A stretch of 64,000 bases of DNA from G965197555 sp965197555 (GCA_965197555.1 OZ240213.1:2604001-2668000), one strand, 5' to 3'; shown: positions 53,562 to 63,067, numbered from the stretch's first letter. Made by a program: numbers and translations. The notes: generated from the letters alone by a model not told the origin.

Positions 53562-53921
53562 ATGCCAAGGCAGGACCCGGGGGAGCCGTACTACCGAGTG
53601 GACTCCAACGAAGCCAACGGTATGCTACTGGCGGACCCCCAGAATACAGTAATCGTCGATGTCCGGCGGGACGATGAATGGGTGACCGGCCACGTAACCG
53701 GGGCTGTTCACATACCTATTGATGACCTAACCGACAATATGGACCGGGTACCGCAGGACAAAAGGCTACTTTTTATATGCGCCGCAGGTGTACGTAGCGG
53801 CCTCGCTTGCGAGATGGCGGCTTCCATGGGGTACGACTCCGAGAACCTCTACAACATCGAAGATGGTACTCCAGTCTGGATCTCGGGCAACCACCCAACG
53901 TCCTATGGTGATGATCCGTGA
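53562..53921 (+). CDS. single-domain rhodanese (sulfurtransferase)
   Basis: A 119-aa rhodanese fold with the active C73 in C-A-A-G-V-R-S-G, the D-V-R-R-D-D-E-W and G-H-V-T-G-A-V-H-I-P blocks, and a C-terminal W-I-S-G-N. The loop after the cysteine (A-A-G-V-R-S) is of the thiosulfate:cyanide type. It starts 11 nt after the MTAP gene with a good AGGAGG at the stop of that gene, so it is part of the operon. It may handle reduced sulfur released in the cycle. Confidence 0.87.
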   Translation: MPRQDPGEPYYRVDSNEANGMLLADPQNTVIVDVRRDDEWVTGHVTGAVHIPIDDLTDNMDRVPQDKRLLFICAAGVRSGLACEMAASMGYDSENLYNIEDGTPVWISGNHPTSYGDDP

Positions 53922-53973
53922 CCCCGCGGCTGCAAAACATCAAGTCTCTAACTCAGATTAAGGAATAGAAATT

Positions 53974-55245
53974 TTGGCCTCAAATAATTCTTCGGGTGAC
54001 GTCAAAGATCTTTCACTGGCCCAGGACGGGGTAAACCGGATCGAGTGGGCGGGGCGCGAAATGCCCGTCGTCCGTCTGATCAGGGAGCGGTTTACCAAGG
54101 AGCAGCCATTGGCCGGATTTCGGCTCGCCGCCTGTCTTCACGTGACCACTGAAACAGCCAATCTCGCGCTGGCATTGAAGGATGGCGGGGCCGAGGTCAC
54201 TCTGTGCGCCAGCAACCCTCTGAGCACCCAGGACGAGGTCGCAGCGGCGCTGGTCCAGGAGTATGGCATTCCGACCTTCTCCATAAAGGGCGAGGACGAT
54301 GCAACCTATTACCAGCACATCAACGCGGCCTTAGACGCGGTTCCGCAGATCACTTTAGACGACGGCGCCGATCTCGTAACCACCCTGCATCGGCAGCGGT
54401 CTGATCTCTTGGAAGGCGTGATAGGAGGCACCGAGGAAACGACCACCGGAGTAGTCCGCCTGAACGCAATGGCCAATGACAACCGACTTCGGTATCCCAT
54501 AATCGCGGTCAACGAAGCCGAAACGAAGCACTTCTTCGATAACCGCTACGGCACCGGCCAGAGTACTCTGGATGGTATAACCAGGGCTACCAATATTCTC
54601 TGGGCAGGCCGCCGGGTAGTGGTGGCTGGTTACGGTTGGTGCGGCAAAGGGGTCGCGTCCCGTGCCAAGGGCATGGGAGCCAACGTGGTTGTGACCGAAA
54701 CCAACCCGGTCCGCGCCTTGGAAGCCGTAATGGATGGCTTCGGTGTGATGACTGGAGTCGAGGCTGCCAGGACGGGAGAGGTCTTTATTACCGTCACCGG
54801 TGGCCTACATACCATCGGCCGTGAGCACCTGGAAGTGATGCAGGATGGAGCAATCCTGGCCAACAGCGGCCACTTCAACGTGGAGATCGATATCCCTGCT
54901 TTGCAGGAAATGTCCACTGGACGTCGGCAAGTGCGGCCATATGTCGATGAATACCAAATTAAAGATGGCCGCAAGCTCTATCTGTTAGCGGATGGTCGGC
55001 TGATCAACCTGGCGGCTGCGGAAGGCCACCCATCTGCGGTCATGGACATGAGCTTCGCCAACCAGGCGTTGAGTGTGGAGTACATCGTCAAGAATCATCG
55101 TGAACTCGCGCCCCGTGTGTACAGCGTTCCGAAGGAGACCGACCAAGAGGTTGGGCGTCTGAAGCTCGAGTCCTTGGGTATCCAGATAGACAATCTCTCC
55201 TCTGACCAGCAGCGCTACCAGGAAAGCTGGGAAGAAGGTACCTAA
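53974..55245 (+). CDS. ahcY: S-adenosylhomocysteinase
   Basis: A 423-aa NAD-dependent hydrolase that removes SAH and yields adenosine and homocysteine. Recognised blocks: H-V-T-T-E-T-A-N near 54, A-S-N-P-L-S-T-Q-D near 80, the Y-G-T-G-Q-S-T-L-D-G-I block, the NAD site V-V-A-G-Y-G-W-C-G-K-G and the C-terminal D-M-S-F-A-N-Q-A and Y-R-V-like (here P-R-V-Y-S-V-P) end. It starts with TTG and AAGGA 9 nt upstream. It lies just before metK. Confidence 0.94.
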   Translation: MASNNSSGDVKDLSLAQDGVNRIEWAGREMPVVRLIRERFTKEQPLAGFRLAACLHVTTETANLALALKDGGAEVTLCASNPLSTQDEVAAALVQEYGIPTFSIKGEDDATYYQHINAALDAVPQITLDDGADLVTTLHRQRSDLLEGVIGGTEETTTGVVRLNAMANDNRLRYPIIAVNEAETKHFFDNRYGTGQSTLDGITRATNILWAGRRVVVAGYGWCGKGVASRAKGMGANVVVTETNPVRALEAVMDGFGVMTGVEAARTGEVFITVTGGLHTIGREHLEVMQDGAILANSGHFNVEIDIPALQEMSTGRRQVRPYVDEYQIKDGRKLYLLADGRLINLAAAEGHPSAVMDMSFANQALSVEYIVKNHRELAPRVYSVPKETDQEVGRLKLESLGIQIDNLSSDQQRYQESWEEGT

Positions 55246-55271
55246 GAATAGCGAATTCAGGAGTTGTGTAA

Positions 55272-56498
55272 ATGGCGTTGTTGTTCACCGAGTCCCCCAA
55301 GTACCTATTGACCTCCGAATCGGTGACTGAAGGTCACCCGGACAAGCTGTGCGACCAGATCTCGGATGGGATATTGGATGCGGTGCTGCGGGGGGACCCC
55401 ACTGGAAGGGTAGCTTGTGAGACCTGTGTCACCAATGGCTTAGTGGTGGTGATGGGTGAAATTACCACCTCATGCTATGTGGACGTGCCGTCCATTGTCC
55501 GAGAGACCCTTCGGAAGGCTGGTTACGTCGACGCCGATTATGGAATCGATGCCAAGAGCTGCGGTGTCATGGTCTCCATCCAGGAGCAATCGGGTGACAT
55601 CAGCGCCGGTGTCAGTACAGCTCTGGAGGTCAGAGACGGTGCTTCAGACGCCAGCCTCGCACAGGACTTGGACGCTATTGGCGCCGGAGACCAGGGCATG
55701 ATGGTTGGGTTCGCCTGCAACGAGACCCCGGAGCTAATGCCTCTGACCGTTAGCCTGTCTCACCGGCTGGTCCAGCAATTGAGTATGGTGCGAAAAGAAG
55801 GGATATTGCCCTACCTCCGGCCCGACGGCAAGTCCCAGGTCACTGTCGAGTACCAGTACGGGGTCCCGCGTCGCGTGGACACTGTGGTAATCAGCGCCCA
55901 GCACAGCCCTGACGTAGAAAATGACCAGATCAAACGGGACATAACCGAGGAAGTAATCCAGAAAGTCATTCCGGCCGAGCTGCTGGATGACGATACGAAA
56001 ATCTACGTGAATCCCAGCGGCCGCTTTGTGGTGGGTGGTCCGGCGGGTGACACGGGACTGACGGGACGCAAGATATTAGTGGACACCTACGGCGGAATAG
56101 CCCGCCATGGAGGCGGAGCGTTTTCCGGCAAAGACCCTACTAAGGTTGACCGGTCGGCCGCCTACGCTGCCCGCTACGTCGCCAAGAACTTGGTGGCGGC
56201 CGGATTGGCTGAACGCGCGGAGGTCCTGGTATCTTACGCCATTGGTATGGCCAATCCTATCTCGGTGTCGGTGGAGACCTTCGATACCAACCGCGTTGAT
56301 AGCGAAAAGATTCATGAGCTGGTAGAGAAACACTTCGACCTGAGACCTGCCGCAATAATCAGGGATCTGGACCTCCAGAGGCCGATCTACCAACCTGTGG
56401 CCGCCTACGGCCACTTCGGTCGGGAAGAGCTGAACTTGAGCTGGGAGCGTACCGACAAAGCAGCGGCGCTGCGGGCCGACGCCGGACTGACGGATTAA
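55272..56498 (+). CDS. metK: S-adenosylmethionine synthetase
   Basis: A 408-aa enzyme that makes SAM from methionine and ATP. Signatures: S-E-S-V-T-E-G-H-P-D-K, the G-A-G-D-Q-G-M-M-V-G and G-G-G-A-F-S-G-K-D blocks, and the D-N-D-Q-I-K and R-F-V-V-G-G-P segments. The protein is complete. As the ligand of the riboswitch is its product, this is the likely focus of feedback. The gap to ahcY is 26 nt. Confidence 0.95.
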   Translation: MALLFTESPKYLLTSESVTEGHPDKLCDQISDGILDAVLRGDPTGRVACETCVTNGLVVVMGEITTSCYVDVPSIVRETLRKAGYVDADYGIDAKSCGVMVSIQEQSGDISAGVSTALEVRDGASDASLAQDLDAIGAGDQGMMVGFACNETPELMPLTVSLSHRLVQQLSMVRKEGILPYLRPDGKSQVTVEYQYGVPRRVDTVVISAQHSPDVENDQIKRDITEEVIQKVIPAELLDDDTKIYVNPSGRFVVGGPAGDTGLTGRKILVDTYGGIARHGGGAFSGKDPTKVDRSAAYAARYVAKNLVAAGLAERAEVLVSYAIGMANPISVSVETFDTNRVDSEKIHELVEKHFDLRPAAIIRDLDLQRPIYQPVAAYGHFGREELNLSWERTDKAAALRADAGLTD

Positions 56499-56704
56499 CC
56501 CCTGCTCTTTCCGCAGGACTCATGTCGAAGACATTAGTCCCCGCAGGCTTCGTTCCCAGGTCCAGTTTGGAAGCGGCTCCAAGTCCGCCGCCTCCAGTCG
56601 CTTCGCCTTCTATCGAGAATACTCCAGGCCACGTTGTCCTCAGCAATTTGGCTGAAATCGCTGGTTGGCCCGTGCAGAGCCATTAATAGCGTAATCAGAA
56701 ATAT

Positions 56705-57733
56705 ATGAGCCAACGGTCAGACGCCAGATTCATAACCGAAGACCAAGCGGACCAACAGATTCTGCAAGAACGGCGGATAGCTGTCTTGGGCTACGGAAAT
56801 GTGGGCCGATCGGTTGCGCTGAACTTAAGGGACAGCGGAAGCGGACAGATCGTAGTGTCCGACGTTCCGGGGCCGGCATGGGAGTCCGCCCTCAAGGATG
56901 GATTCGCCATTAAATCGGTCCCCGACGCATCATCATGGGCCGACGTAATCCTTGTGCTGGTCCCAGACGAATTGGCGTCTGACATATATCTAGCCAGCGT
57001 CGCCCCAAATGTCCACCCTGGCAATGCCATTGTATTTGCCTCAGGCTTAAACTTGGCGTTCGGCCAAATCCAGCCCTCAAAAGACCTGGACGTGATGCTC
57101 TTGGCACCACGGATGTTGGGACCGGAGATACGTCGCCTCTACCTGGCGGGGCAGGGCTTCGCTTCGTTTCTTAACGTAGAACAAGACTCCACCGGACAGG
57201 CTTGGTGTTTGCTGTACGGGCTAGCCAAGGCTGTCGGCTCTCTCCGCTCCGGAGCTTTGGTGGTGACGGCTGCCCAAGAGGCCTACTTGGATCTTTTCGT
57301 AGAACAGACAGTAGGCCCCGACTTGGCCGACGCTATTTTGGCTGCATTCCAGGTGGGCACGGAAGCGGGGTTGCCTCCCGAGGCCCTGCTCCTGGAGCTC
57401 TACATGTCCGGAGAGATGGCCAAGTCGGTCCAGGTGATGGCCGATGTCGGGTTCTTTCAGCAGTCTAAAGTCCACGGGTTTGTGGCAGCCTATGGCGGTA
57501 TGACCCGGTTCCTGTCACTGGACCGCGCATCTCGCTTGCAAAAATATCGCGGGGTGTTAGAGGACATAACGAGCGGGGGGTTCGCGAAAGCTCTGTCCGC
57601 TGAGATAGAATCCGGATTGCCGTCCCAGGATCTGCTGCAAAAAATGACAGACCGGGAAGACCGGGTGACCCCCATAGAACGCCGGCTCCGGGAGATGCTT
57701 CGCCTCAACAAGGAGCTTGACTCCCCTGGTTAG
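56705..57733 (+). CDS. IlvC-like ketol-acid reductoisomerase-family protein, altered active site
   Basis: A 342-aa protein with a Rossmann domain (G-Y-G-N-V-G-R-S, 29-36) and an all-helical KARI-type domain. Metal ligands D196 and E200 (D-L-F-V-E-Q) and Glu 231 and 237 can be placed. The reductase core differs: the catalytic His of H-G-F-N-I is S113 (A-S-G-L-N-L-A-F-G) and the Lys of A-P-K-G-P-G is R136. The Glu pair has a wider spacing than in IlvC. It is therefore probably not the valine/isoleucine enzyme. No ilvB, ilvN or ilvD genes are nearby. Confidence 0.8.
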   Translation: MSQRSDARFITEDQADQQILQERRIAVLGYGNVGRSVALNLRDSGSGQIVVSDVPGPAWESALKDGFAIKSVPDASSWADVILVLVPDELASDIYLASVAPNVHPGNAIVFASGLNLAFGQIQPSKDLDVMLLAPRMLGPEIRRLYLAGQGFASFLNVEQDSTGQAWCLLYGLAKAVGSLRSGALVVTAAQEAYLDLFVEQTVGPDLADAILAAFQVGTEAGLPPEALLLELYMSGEMAKSVQVMADVGFFQQSKVHGFVAAYGGMTRFLSLDRASRLQKYRGVLEDITSGGFAKALSAEIESGLPSQDLLQKMTDREDRVTPIERRLREMLRLNKELDSPG

Positions 57734-58126
57734 GTGGTAGCGCTCTTCGACCACTCCACCAGCGCCTTGGGACCCCTAAAATGACCGCCCACAATTATTT
57801 CTTTCGTAACGCCTTACTGACTTTTCCGGACACAATCAGCCGCATCCCAGAATTACCGATAGGCCAGATGATTCCATCGATGACCTAGGGTCTGTACAGC
57901 ATACCCAAAATATTGGGCCTCATGGTCGAACGGCCTCTTCACATCGGTCGACGTGGGTCCAGATCCGCGCCGTAGCTTAGACTTTATCGGGTCTCAAAAA
58001 ACCGAGTCACCCTGCCTCGACGGTGTCTGAAGCGGCACTTACCCGGTCACTGGGCTGGATGGTGAGTCGAGGGGGTATCCCTTATAATCGATCAACGTCG
58101 ATCAGCACATGTTCACAGGAGCTCGT
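57734..58126. other. intergenic stretch with weak promoter
   Basis: 393 nt. TATAAT at 58083-58088 with a poor -35 (TGGTGA, 58060-58065, 17-nt spacing) probably serves the phosphohexomutase gene. No repeat or gene is seen elsewhere in it. Confidence 0.45.
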
Positions 58127-59542
58127 ATGGCGGCCGATATTCGCTTTGGGACCGACGGGTGGAGAGCCATCATAGCTGAAGACTATACCTTCGAGAACGT
58201 AGGCCGTTGCGCCCAAGGATTGGCCAAGCACCTGTACAACCGAGGAGTCGCGGAGCGAGGGTTGATTGTGGGTTACGACACCCGGTTCCTCTCTCGCCAA
58301 TTCGCGGAAGTGGTCGCCAGTGTATGTTCTGGAAACGGCATCAGGGTTTTTCTTGCGGAAAAGCCAGCGCCCACTCCAGTGATTAGCTTCAGTGTGCTCG
58401 ATAAGCAGGCGGCAGGAGCCGCGATAATCACAGCCAGCCATAACCCGGCCATTTGGAACGGGTTCAAGTTCAAGCCCGAGTACGCGGGCAGCGCGACCCA
58501 GGAAATCACAGACCGGTTGGAGGCTGAGATTCGTGATGCCGACGGTGTTGCCTCCATGCCGCTGGCCCTGGCCCGCGAGCAGTCTCTTGTCGTAGACTTT
58601 GACCCCTCTACGCCCTACCTGGAACGCATCAGTGAGCTGGTGGACTTGGACCGGATCAAAGGGGCTGGGCTGCGAGTCCTAGTGGACGCTATGTACGGCG
58701 CGGGTGGTGGGTATTTGCCGGCGCTTTTCTCCGGTGGGAAAACCACGGTGTATGAGCTACATGGACTGCCAAACCCTTCCTTTCCAGGAATGGAACAGCC
58801 GGAGCCGATAGCCCATAACCTCCGGGAGCTGATTGACCTTACCAAGGCAGAGGGTGCGTCGGTGGGTTTGGCCTTGGACGGTGACGCAGACCGCCTAGGA
58901 GTGGTTGACGAGACGGGCAGGTTTATCAGCACTTTGGAGGTCTTCTCTTTACTGGCCCTATACTTGCTGGACCACAAAGGACATCGAGGACCCTTGGTCA
59001 AAGGGGTCACCTCTTCGATTATGCTAAATAAACTGGGCCAGCAGTTCGGGGTGGACGTACACGAGATGAGAGTCGGCTTCAAGTACATCGGGCCGAAGAT
59101 GATGGAGGTCGACGCGCTGATGGGTGGAGAGGAAAGCGGCGGGTTCGCTTTCCGAGGCCACATTCCGGAGCGGGACGGAATCCTGAGCGGTCTCTTTCTG
59201 CTGGAGTACATGGCCCAGACCGGCAGTACTCCGTCTCAATTGGTGGAGATGCTATTCCAGCGCGTCGGCACCCATCACTACAGTCGCAAAGACGTTGCTT
59301 TTGACCCCCAAGACCGGGCTCGTATTGAGGAGCGTCTCAAGAGCCAAGAGCTAACTCATTTGGCCGGAATTGCGGTCAACAGCTTCGATGAAATCGATGG
59401 GCGGCGCTTCATCTTTGATGACGGCTGGTTGGCCTCCCGGTTTTCTGGCACTGAGCCCCTGCTTCGCATCTACGCTGAGGCCACCCGCCCGGAAACAGTC
59501 ACGGCGTTGCTGGACGCAGCGGTCGAATACCTGGGAGTGTAA
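58127..59542 (+). CDS. phosphoglucomutase/phosphomannomutase-family protein
   Basis: A 471-aa alpha-D-phosphohexomutase with four domains. Motifs: G-T-D-G-W-R-A near the start, the phosphoserine S104 in T-A-S-H-N-P, the Mg2+ loop D-G-D-A-D-R, the sugar loop G-G-E-E-S-G-G-F and the phosphate loop R-F-S-G-T-E-P. The first motif and length fit the GlmM/PGM-like branch, but substrate cannot be fixed. ATG 58127 is used because AGGAG stands 5 nt upstream. An ATG 6 codons earlier lacks one. Confidence 0.9.
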   Translation: MAADIRFGTDGWRAIIAEDYTFENVGRCAQGLAKHLYNRGVAERGLIVGYDTRFLSRQFAEVVASVCSGNGIRVFLAEKPAPTPVISFSVLDKQAAGAAIITASHNPAIWNGFKFKPEYAGSATQEITDRLEAEIRDADGVASMPLALAREQSLVVDFDPSTPYLERISELVDLDRIKGAGLRVLVDAMYGAGGGYLPALFSGGKTTVYELHGLPNPSFPGMEQPEPIAHNLRELIDLTKAEGASVGLALDGDADRLGVVDETGRFISTLEVFSLLALYLLDHKGHRGPLVKGVTSSIMLNKLGQQFGVDVHEMRVGFKYIGPKMMEVDALMGGEESGGFAFRGHIPERDGILSGLFLLEYMAQTGSTPSQLVEMLFQRVGTHHYSRKDVAFDPQDRARIEERLKSQELTHLAGIAVNSFDEIDGRRFIFDDGWLASRFSGTEPLLRIYAEATRPETVTALLDAAVEYLGV

Positions 59543-59756
59543 GCCACCATAATTGAAGGGGCAAAGCCTCTGGCGCCAATTCCAACTGGAATCGATGACT
59601 GCGATTTGACCCCAACGCTGCCGCCTCACTGGAAAGGGTTTGTCACTTCCCATAGACGTGGGAAGGCTTCGGGGGAGAGCTAACCCGAGAGGTTAGGACG
59701 GAGCTGTTGTCTGATCAGGTTGCTGGGGCTCTAGACCGATGCCTAGCTCGCCAAGA

Positions 59757-60167
59757 CTACCGCTTGGTGTACTGAGGTGCACGGCGGGCCCGCTTCAGCC
59801 CGTACTTCTTGCTCTCTTTGATCCGGGCATCCCGTGTTATGAGCTGATGCCTGCGGAGGTTAGCCTTCAACCCTGGGTCATAGGCTACCAGAGCGTTTGC
59901 GATCCCATGACGAATGGCTTGGGCTTGGGAATGGACCCCGCCGCCTTGGACGCGGACGATGACTCGAAACCGGTTCAGGTTCTCGGTGACCTGTAGCGGG
60001 TAAGTAAGGACGCCCCGCCAGGGCTTCCAGTTGAAATACTCGTCTATTGGCTTACTGTTGACCAGAATTGGACCGCCATCATCCAGGTAGAGACGGACCT
60101 TGGCGATGGATGTCTTCCGTTTGCCAGTGCCGTAGTAGTATTGCTCTGTGATTGGTGTCTGAACCAA
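59757..60167 (-). CDS. rpsI: ribosomal protein S9
   Basis: A 136-aa small-subunit protein. Family marks: Y-G-T-G-K-R-K-T-S-I-A-K-V at the N-terminus, G-G-G-V-H-S-Q-A-Q-A-I-R-H-G-I-A and the C-terminal basic tail ending in Q-Y-T-K-R, which reaches the decoding site. The start is TTG, 9 nt after the rplM stop. No terminator is evident downstream. Confidence 0.95.
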   Translation of the reverse strand: MVQTPITEQYYYGTGKRKTSIAKVRLYLDDGGPILVNSKPIDEYFNWKPWRGVLTYPLQVTENLNRFRVIVRVQGGGVHSQAQAIRHGIANALVAYDPGLKANLRRHQLITRDARIKESKKYGLKRARRAPQYTKR

Positions 60168-60176
60168 GGCTAGCCG

Positions 60177-60623
60177 TTACCCTTCTTGCTGTTCTTGGCG
60201 CCGAGCGACCTGCCCAGCGTGAGGATGTTCCTCTCCAGCGTAAATTTTAAGCCTGCCTAGCATCTGCCGCCCCTGGTGGTTGCGGGGGAGCATTCCCTTG
60301 ACCGCCAGTTGGATCACCCGCTCCGGGCGATTTTCCATCATATTTCGTAGTGTAAAGGTCTTGAGATTCCCTACATACCCGCTGTGGCGATAGTACAGCT
60401 TCTGCTGCAGCTTGCGTCCAGTGACCCGAATCCTGGCCGCGTTTAACACCACTACGTGGTCACCCGTAAGCGTGTGTTGGGTGTAAGTCGGCTTGTCCTT
60501 GCCTAGCAGCGCCACCGCAATGTCCCGGGCCAGTCTGCCCAACGTTTGTCCTGTGGCATCGATAACCCGCCACTGAGCAGCCACTTCTCCTGGTTTCGGA
60601 AAGTATGTACTAGTACGCTTCAA
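60177..60623 (-). CDS. rplM: ribosomal protein L13
   Basis: A 148-aa large-subunit protein with W-R-V-I-D-A-T-G-Q-T-L-G-R-L-A, G-D-H-V-V-V-L-N-A and M-L-P-R-N-H-Q-G-R-Q-M-L-G-R-L. The TTG start overlaps the end of truA by 14 nt. The C-terminal end adds a short Gln/Glu-rich tail. Confidence 0.95.
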   Translation of the reverse strand: MKRTSTYFPKPGEVAAQWRVIDATGQTLGRLARDIAVALLGKDKPTYTQHTLTGDHVVVLNAARIRVTGRKLQQKLYYRHSGYVGNLKTFTLRNMMENRPERVIQLAVKGMLPRNHQGRQMLGRLKIYAGEEHPHAGQVARRQEQQEG

Positions 60624-61482
60624 TTTTGCTTCCCATGTCGGCCAAAGGCTGTTGGTAGGTCACTTTCATCAAACACAGTCCATGGGCTGGAACGGAATAC
60701 CCGTTTAAGTCACCGTCAAGCGCGCCATCCAACGCCCTGGTAACTGCCTCCTCAGGGTACCTGCCCTTGCCGATTTCCACAAGTAGACCGTCGGCCCGTC
60801 GAATCTGGTGCCGCAAGAAGCCGTTAGCTTCGCATTCTATCACGATGGTGTCATCCTCTGCCCACACATCCCATTTGTTCACCGTCCTCTTCATGTTGGT
60901 ATCTTGAGGATAACCCCCCGCAAAAGGACGGAAATCGTGCGTTCCCACAAAGGCTTTTGCGGCTCGGGCCATCACCGTCACATTCAGAGCTTCCCTGACC
61001 CAGAAATGGGTGTGCTGCCGCAAGGGAGAAGGCCAAGACCGATTGATAATGTTGTACCTGTAAGTCCGGCTTATTGCGTCGCGACGGGAATTAAATTCGG
61101 GGCTCACTTCAAAGGCCGCAATGACCTCAATGTCGTTTGCCAAGTAATGATTGGACGCCCGGGCAAAAGTATCCACAGGATGCTCGCTACAGGTCAAGAA
61201 GTCGACCACTTGGCCTTGCGCGTGGGCACCCGAATCGGTCCTGCTAGCGAACCTAATGCGGATGGTCTCTCCGGTGAACCGGGCCAGGCTTCGTTCAATT
61301 TCTCCTTGTATGGTGGGCTGATTTGCCTGAAGCTGGAATCCCACGTATTTGCTGCCGTTGTACTCGACTACCAGGGCGATCCTGCGGGACTTTGGGCCAT
61401 TCCTTACAGCATTCTCCCCTCCCGTTAGGGCAAAGGGGAAGGGAGCTTTATCGATAACCGGGTAGATGGACTCTTGGCTCAT
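60610..61482 (-). CDS. truA: tRNA pseudouridine synthase A
   Basis: A 290-aa enzyme that converts U38-40 in the anticodon arm. The catalytic Asp is in F-A-S-R-T-D-S-G-A-H-A-Q-G-Q-V. The protein carries about 32 extra residues before the usual start at R-R-I-A-L-V-V-E-Y-N-G-S-K-Y. No internal start codon removes them, so the extension seems real. The gene lies between rplQ and rplM, a layout common in bacteria. Confidence 0.93.
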   Translation of the reverse strand: MSQESIYPVIDKAPFPFALTGGENAVRNGPKSRRIALVVEYNGSKYVGFQLQANQPTIQGEIERSLARFTGETIRIRFASRTDSGAHAQGQVVDFLTCSEHPVDTFARASNHYLANDIEVIAAFEVSPEFNSRRDAISRTYRYNIINRSWPSPLRQHTHFWVREALNVTVMARAAKAFVGTHDFRPFAGGYPQDTNMKRTVNKWDVWAEDDTIVIECEANGFLRHQIRRADGLLVEIGKGRYPEEAVTRALDGALDGDLNGYSVPAHGLCLMKVTYQQPLADMGSKIEAY

Positions 61483-61500
61483 GCCAAGTCTACTTCGAAT

Positions 61501-61857
61501 CTACTCGACCAGCTCGATCACTGCCATCTCGGCGGCATCGCCCTGACGGGGTCCCAGCCGGGTTATTCGGGTGTAGCCGCCCGGCCGCTCCGTGTACCTG
61601 ACAGCGACATCATCAAAGACCTTCTTAACAATGTCTTTGTTAGGCAACTGAGCCAAGGCCAGCCGACGATTGTGCAGGGTTCCTTTCTTACCATGGGTGA
61701 TAAGCTTTTCCGTCATCACCCTGGTCTCCTTGGCTTTGGCCAGGGTGGTTGTTATCCGCTCATGCCTTATTAGTTCGGCGACAAGGCCCCTTAACAAGGC
61801 GGTCCTTTGATCCCGGTACCGGCTAAGCTTTCTGCCCGCAACTCGATGGGAAGGCAT
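61501..61857 (-). CDS. rplQ: ribosomal protein L17
   Basis: A 118-aa protein with H-R-V-A-G-R-K-L-S-R-Y-R-D-Q-R-T-A-L-L-R-G-L, E-R-I-T-T-T-L-A-K-A-K-E and the C-terminal G-G-Y-T-R-I-T-R-L-G-P-R-Q-G-D-A-A. It starts two bases after the rpoA stop and ends 18 nt before truA. Confidence 0.95.
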   Translation of the reverse strand: MPSHRVAGRKLSRYRDQRTALLRGLVAELIRHERITTTLAKAKETRVMTEKLITHGKKGTLHNRRLALAQLPNKDIVKKVFDDVAVRYTERPGGYTRITRLGPRQGDAAEMAVIELVE

Positions 61858-61859
61858 GA

Positions 61860-63059
61860 TTAGAACCCGTCCTCCTCATCGTCGTTGTCGAATTCGTCGT
61901 CAGCGACCTGCCATTCGATGCTGTCATCCTCATCAGCGTCCTGCTGTCCCATGGCAGCGGGCACGTCACCGACGCCGACTCCGATAAGCTCACCCAAGTC
62001 CTCCTCCGTAAGACCCGCCACAGCCAACCCAGGTGTAACATCGGAATAAGGTCGACCGCTCTCAGATTCAGACAAAGGAACCGGGACACGTTGGGCAGCT
62101 ATTCCCCGCTCGGCCAGTTTTTCCCTCAGCTCGGTCAAGGACTTCTCACCGAAGTTGCGTATTTTGAGCAGTTCCTCATCCGTCATTTCCAGCACATCAC
62201 CAACCTTGGCGATATGCGCCCGTTTCAAGCAATTGAGGGTACGGTGGGAAAGATCCAATCGCTCTATCGGGGTCTGATAAATTTCCGGCGAAACCATCAG
62301 CGTGGTCCGCTCAGTCGCTGGATCCAACGCGCGGTCCAGGTTTGTGAACAAAAAGAAGTGATTGACCAGCTTATGCGCGGCCTGTCGCACGGCCTCGGTG
62401 GGATTGATGGTGCCGTCGGTCCACACCTCCAACACCAGCCTTTCGTAGTCGGTGACCTGCCCGACCCGAGTCCGCTCAACGTTGTAGTTGACCTTCCGCA
62501 CTGGGCTGAACATAGCATCCACCGGTAGCACACCGACCGGTGGGTTGCTGTTGCCGTCGCTTGGAGCTGCCGGTTGGTATCCCACACCCTGCTCGACGTT
62601 GAATTCGATGGATAAGCAGGCGTCGCTGGAGTCGAGGGTGGCCAAGTGTAGCTCTGGATTCACAATTTCAAAGTCGCTGGAGGTAGAGATATCGCCAGCG
62701 CATACCCGGCCCTCTCCAGTAACGTCGAGCCGCATCTTCCCCGCTCGCTCTGATTGAGCCCTGATACGAATGCGCTTGACATTCAACAGCAGCTCCATTA
62801 CCTCTTCTTTGACACCTGGAATGGCTGTGTACTCATGGACCACATCATCGATCTTGACCCAGGTAATCGCGCTGCCGTTGGTGGAGCTCATCAAAATCCG
62901 TCGCAACGGATTGCCAATGGTCAAACCGTAGCCACGCTCCAAGGGCTCGACGGCCACTTTTCCATATGTATCCTCGGCCTCGAGGACGTGGATGTCGGGT
63001 TTGAGAACTTCTGACGCGGATTCGCCGGGGCGAGAGGGAAGGACATAAGTATCTAACAT
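61860..63059 (-). CDS. rpoA: RNA polymerase alpha subunit with acidic C-terminal extension
   Basis: 399 aa, compared with the usual 315-330. The N-terminal dimerisation and assembly domain (P-L-E-R-G-Y-G-L-T-I-G-N-P-L-R-R-I-L and the later V-L-P-V-D-A-M-F-S-P-V-R) and the alpha-CTD (I-E-R-L-D-L-S-H-R-T-L-N-C-L-K-R, then L-L-K-I-R-N-F-G-E-K-S-L) are intact. After the CTD comes a tail of roughly 65 residues that ends in a run of Asp/Glu. The tail is unlike the sigma- or activator-contact ends of model organisms. ATG 63059 has GAGGTAG upstream. Confidence 0.94.
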   Translation of the reverse strand: MLDTYVLPSRPGESASEVLKPDIHVLEAEDTYGKVAVEPLERGYGLTIGNPLRRILMSSTNGSAITWVKIDDVVHEYTAIPGVKEEVMELLLNVKRIRIRAQSERAGKMRLDVTGEGRVCAGDISTSSDFEIVNPELHLATLDSSDACLSIEFNVEQGVGYQPAAPSDGNSNPPVGVLPVDAMFSPVRKVNYNVERTRVGQVTDYERLVLEVWTDGTINPTEAVRQAAHKLVNHFFLFTNLDRALDPATERTTLMVSPEIYQTPIERLDLSHRTLNCLKRAHIAKVGDVLEMTDEELLKIRNFGEKSLTELREKLAERGIAAQRVPVPLSESESGRPYSDVTPGLAVAGLTEEDLGELIGVGVGDVPAAMGQQDADEDDSIEWQVADDEFDNDDEEDGF

Positions 63060-63067
63060 CCGGTTTA

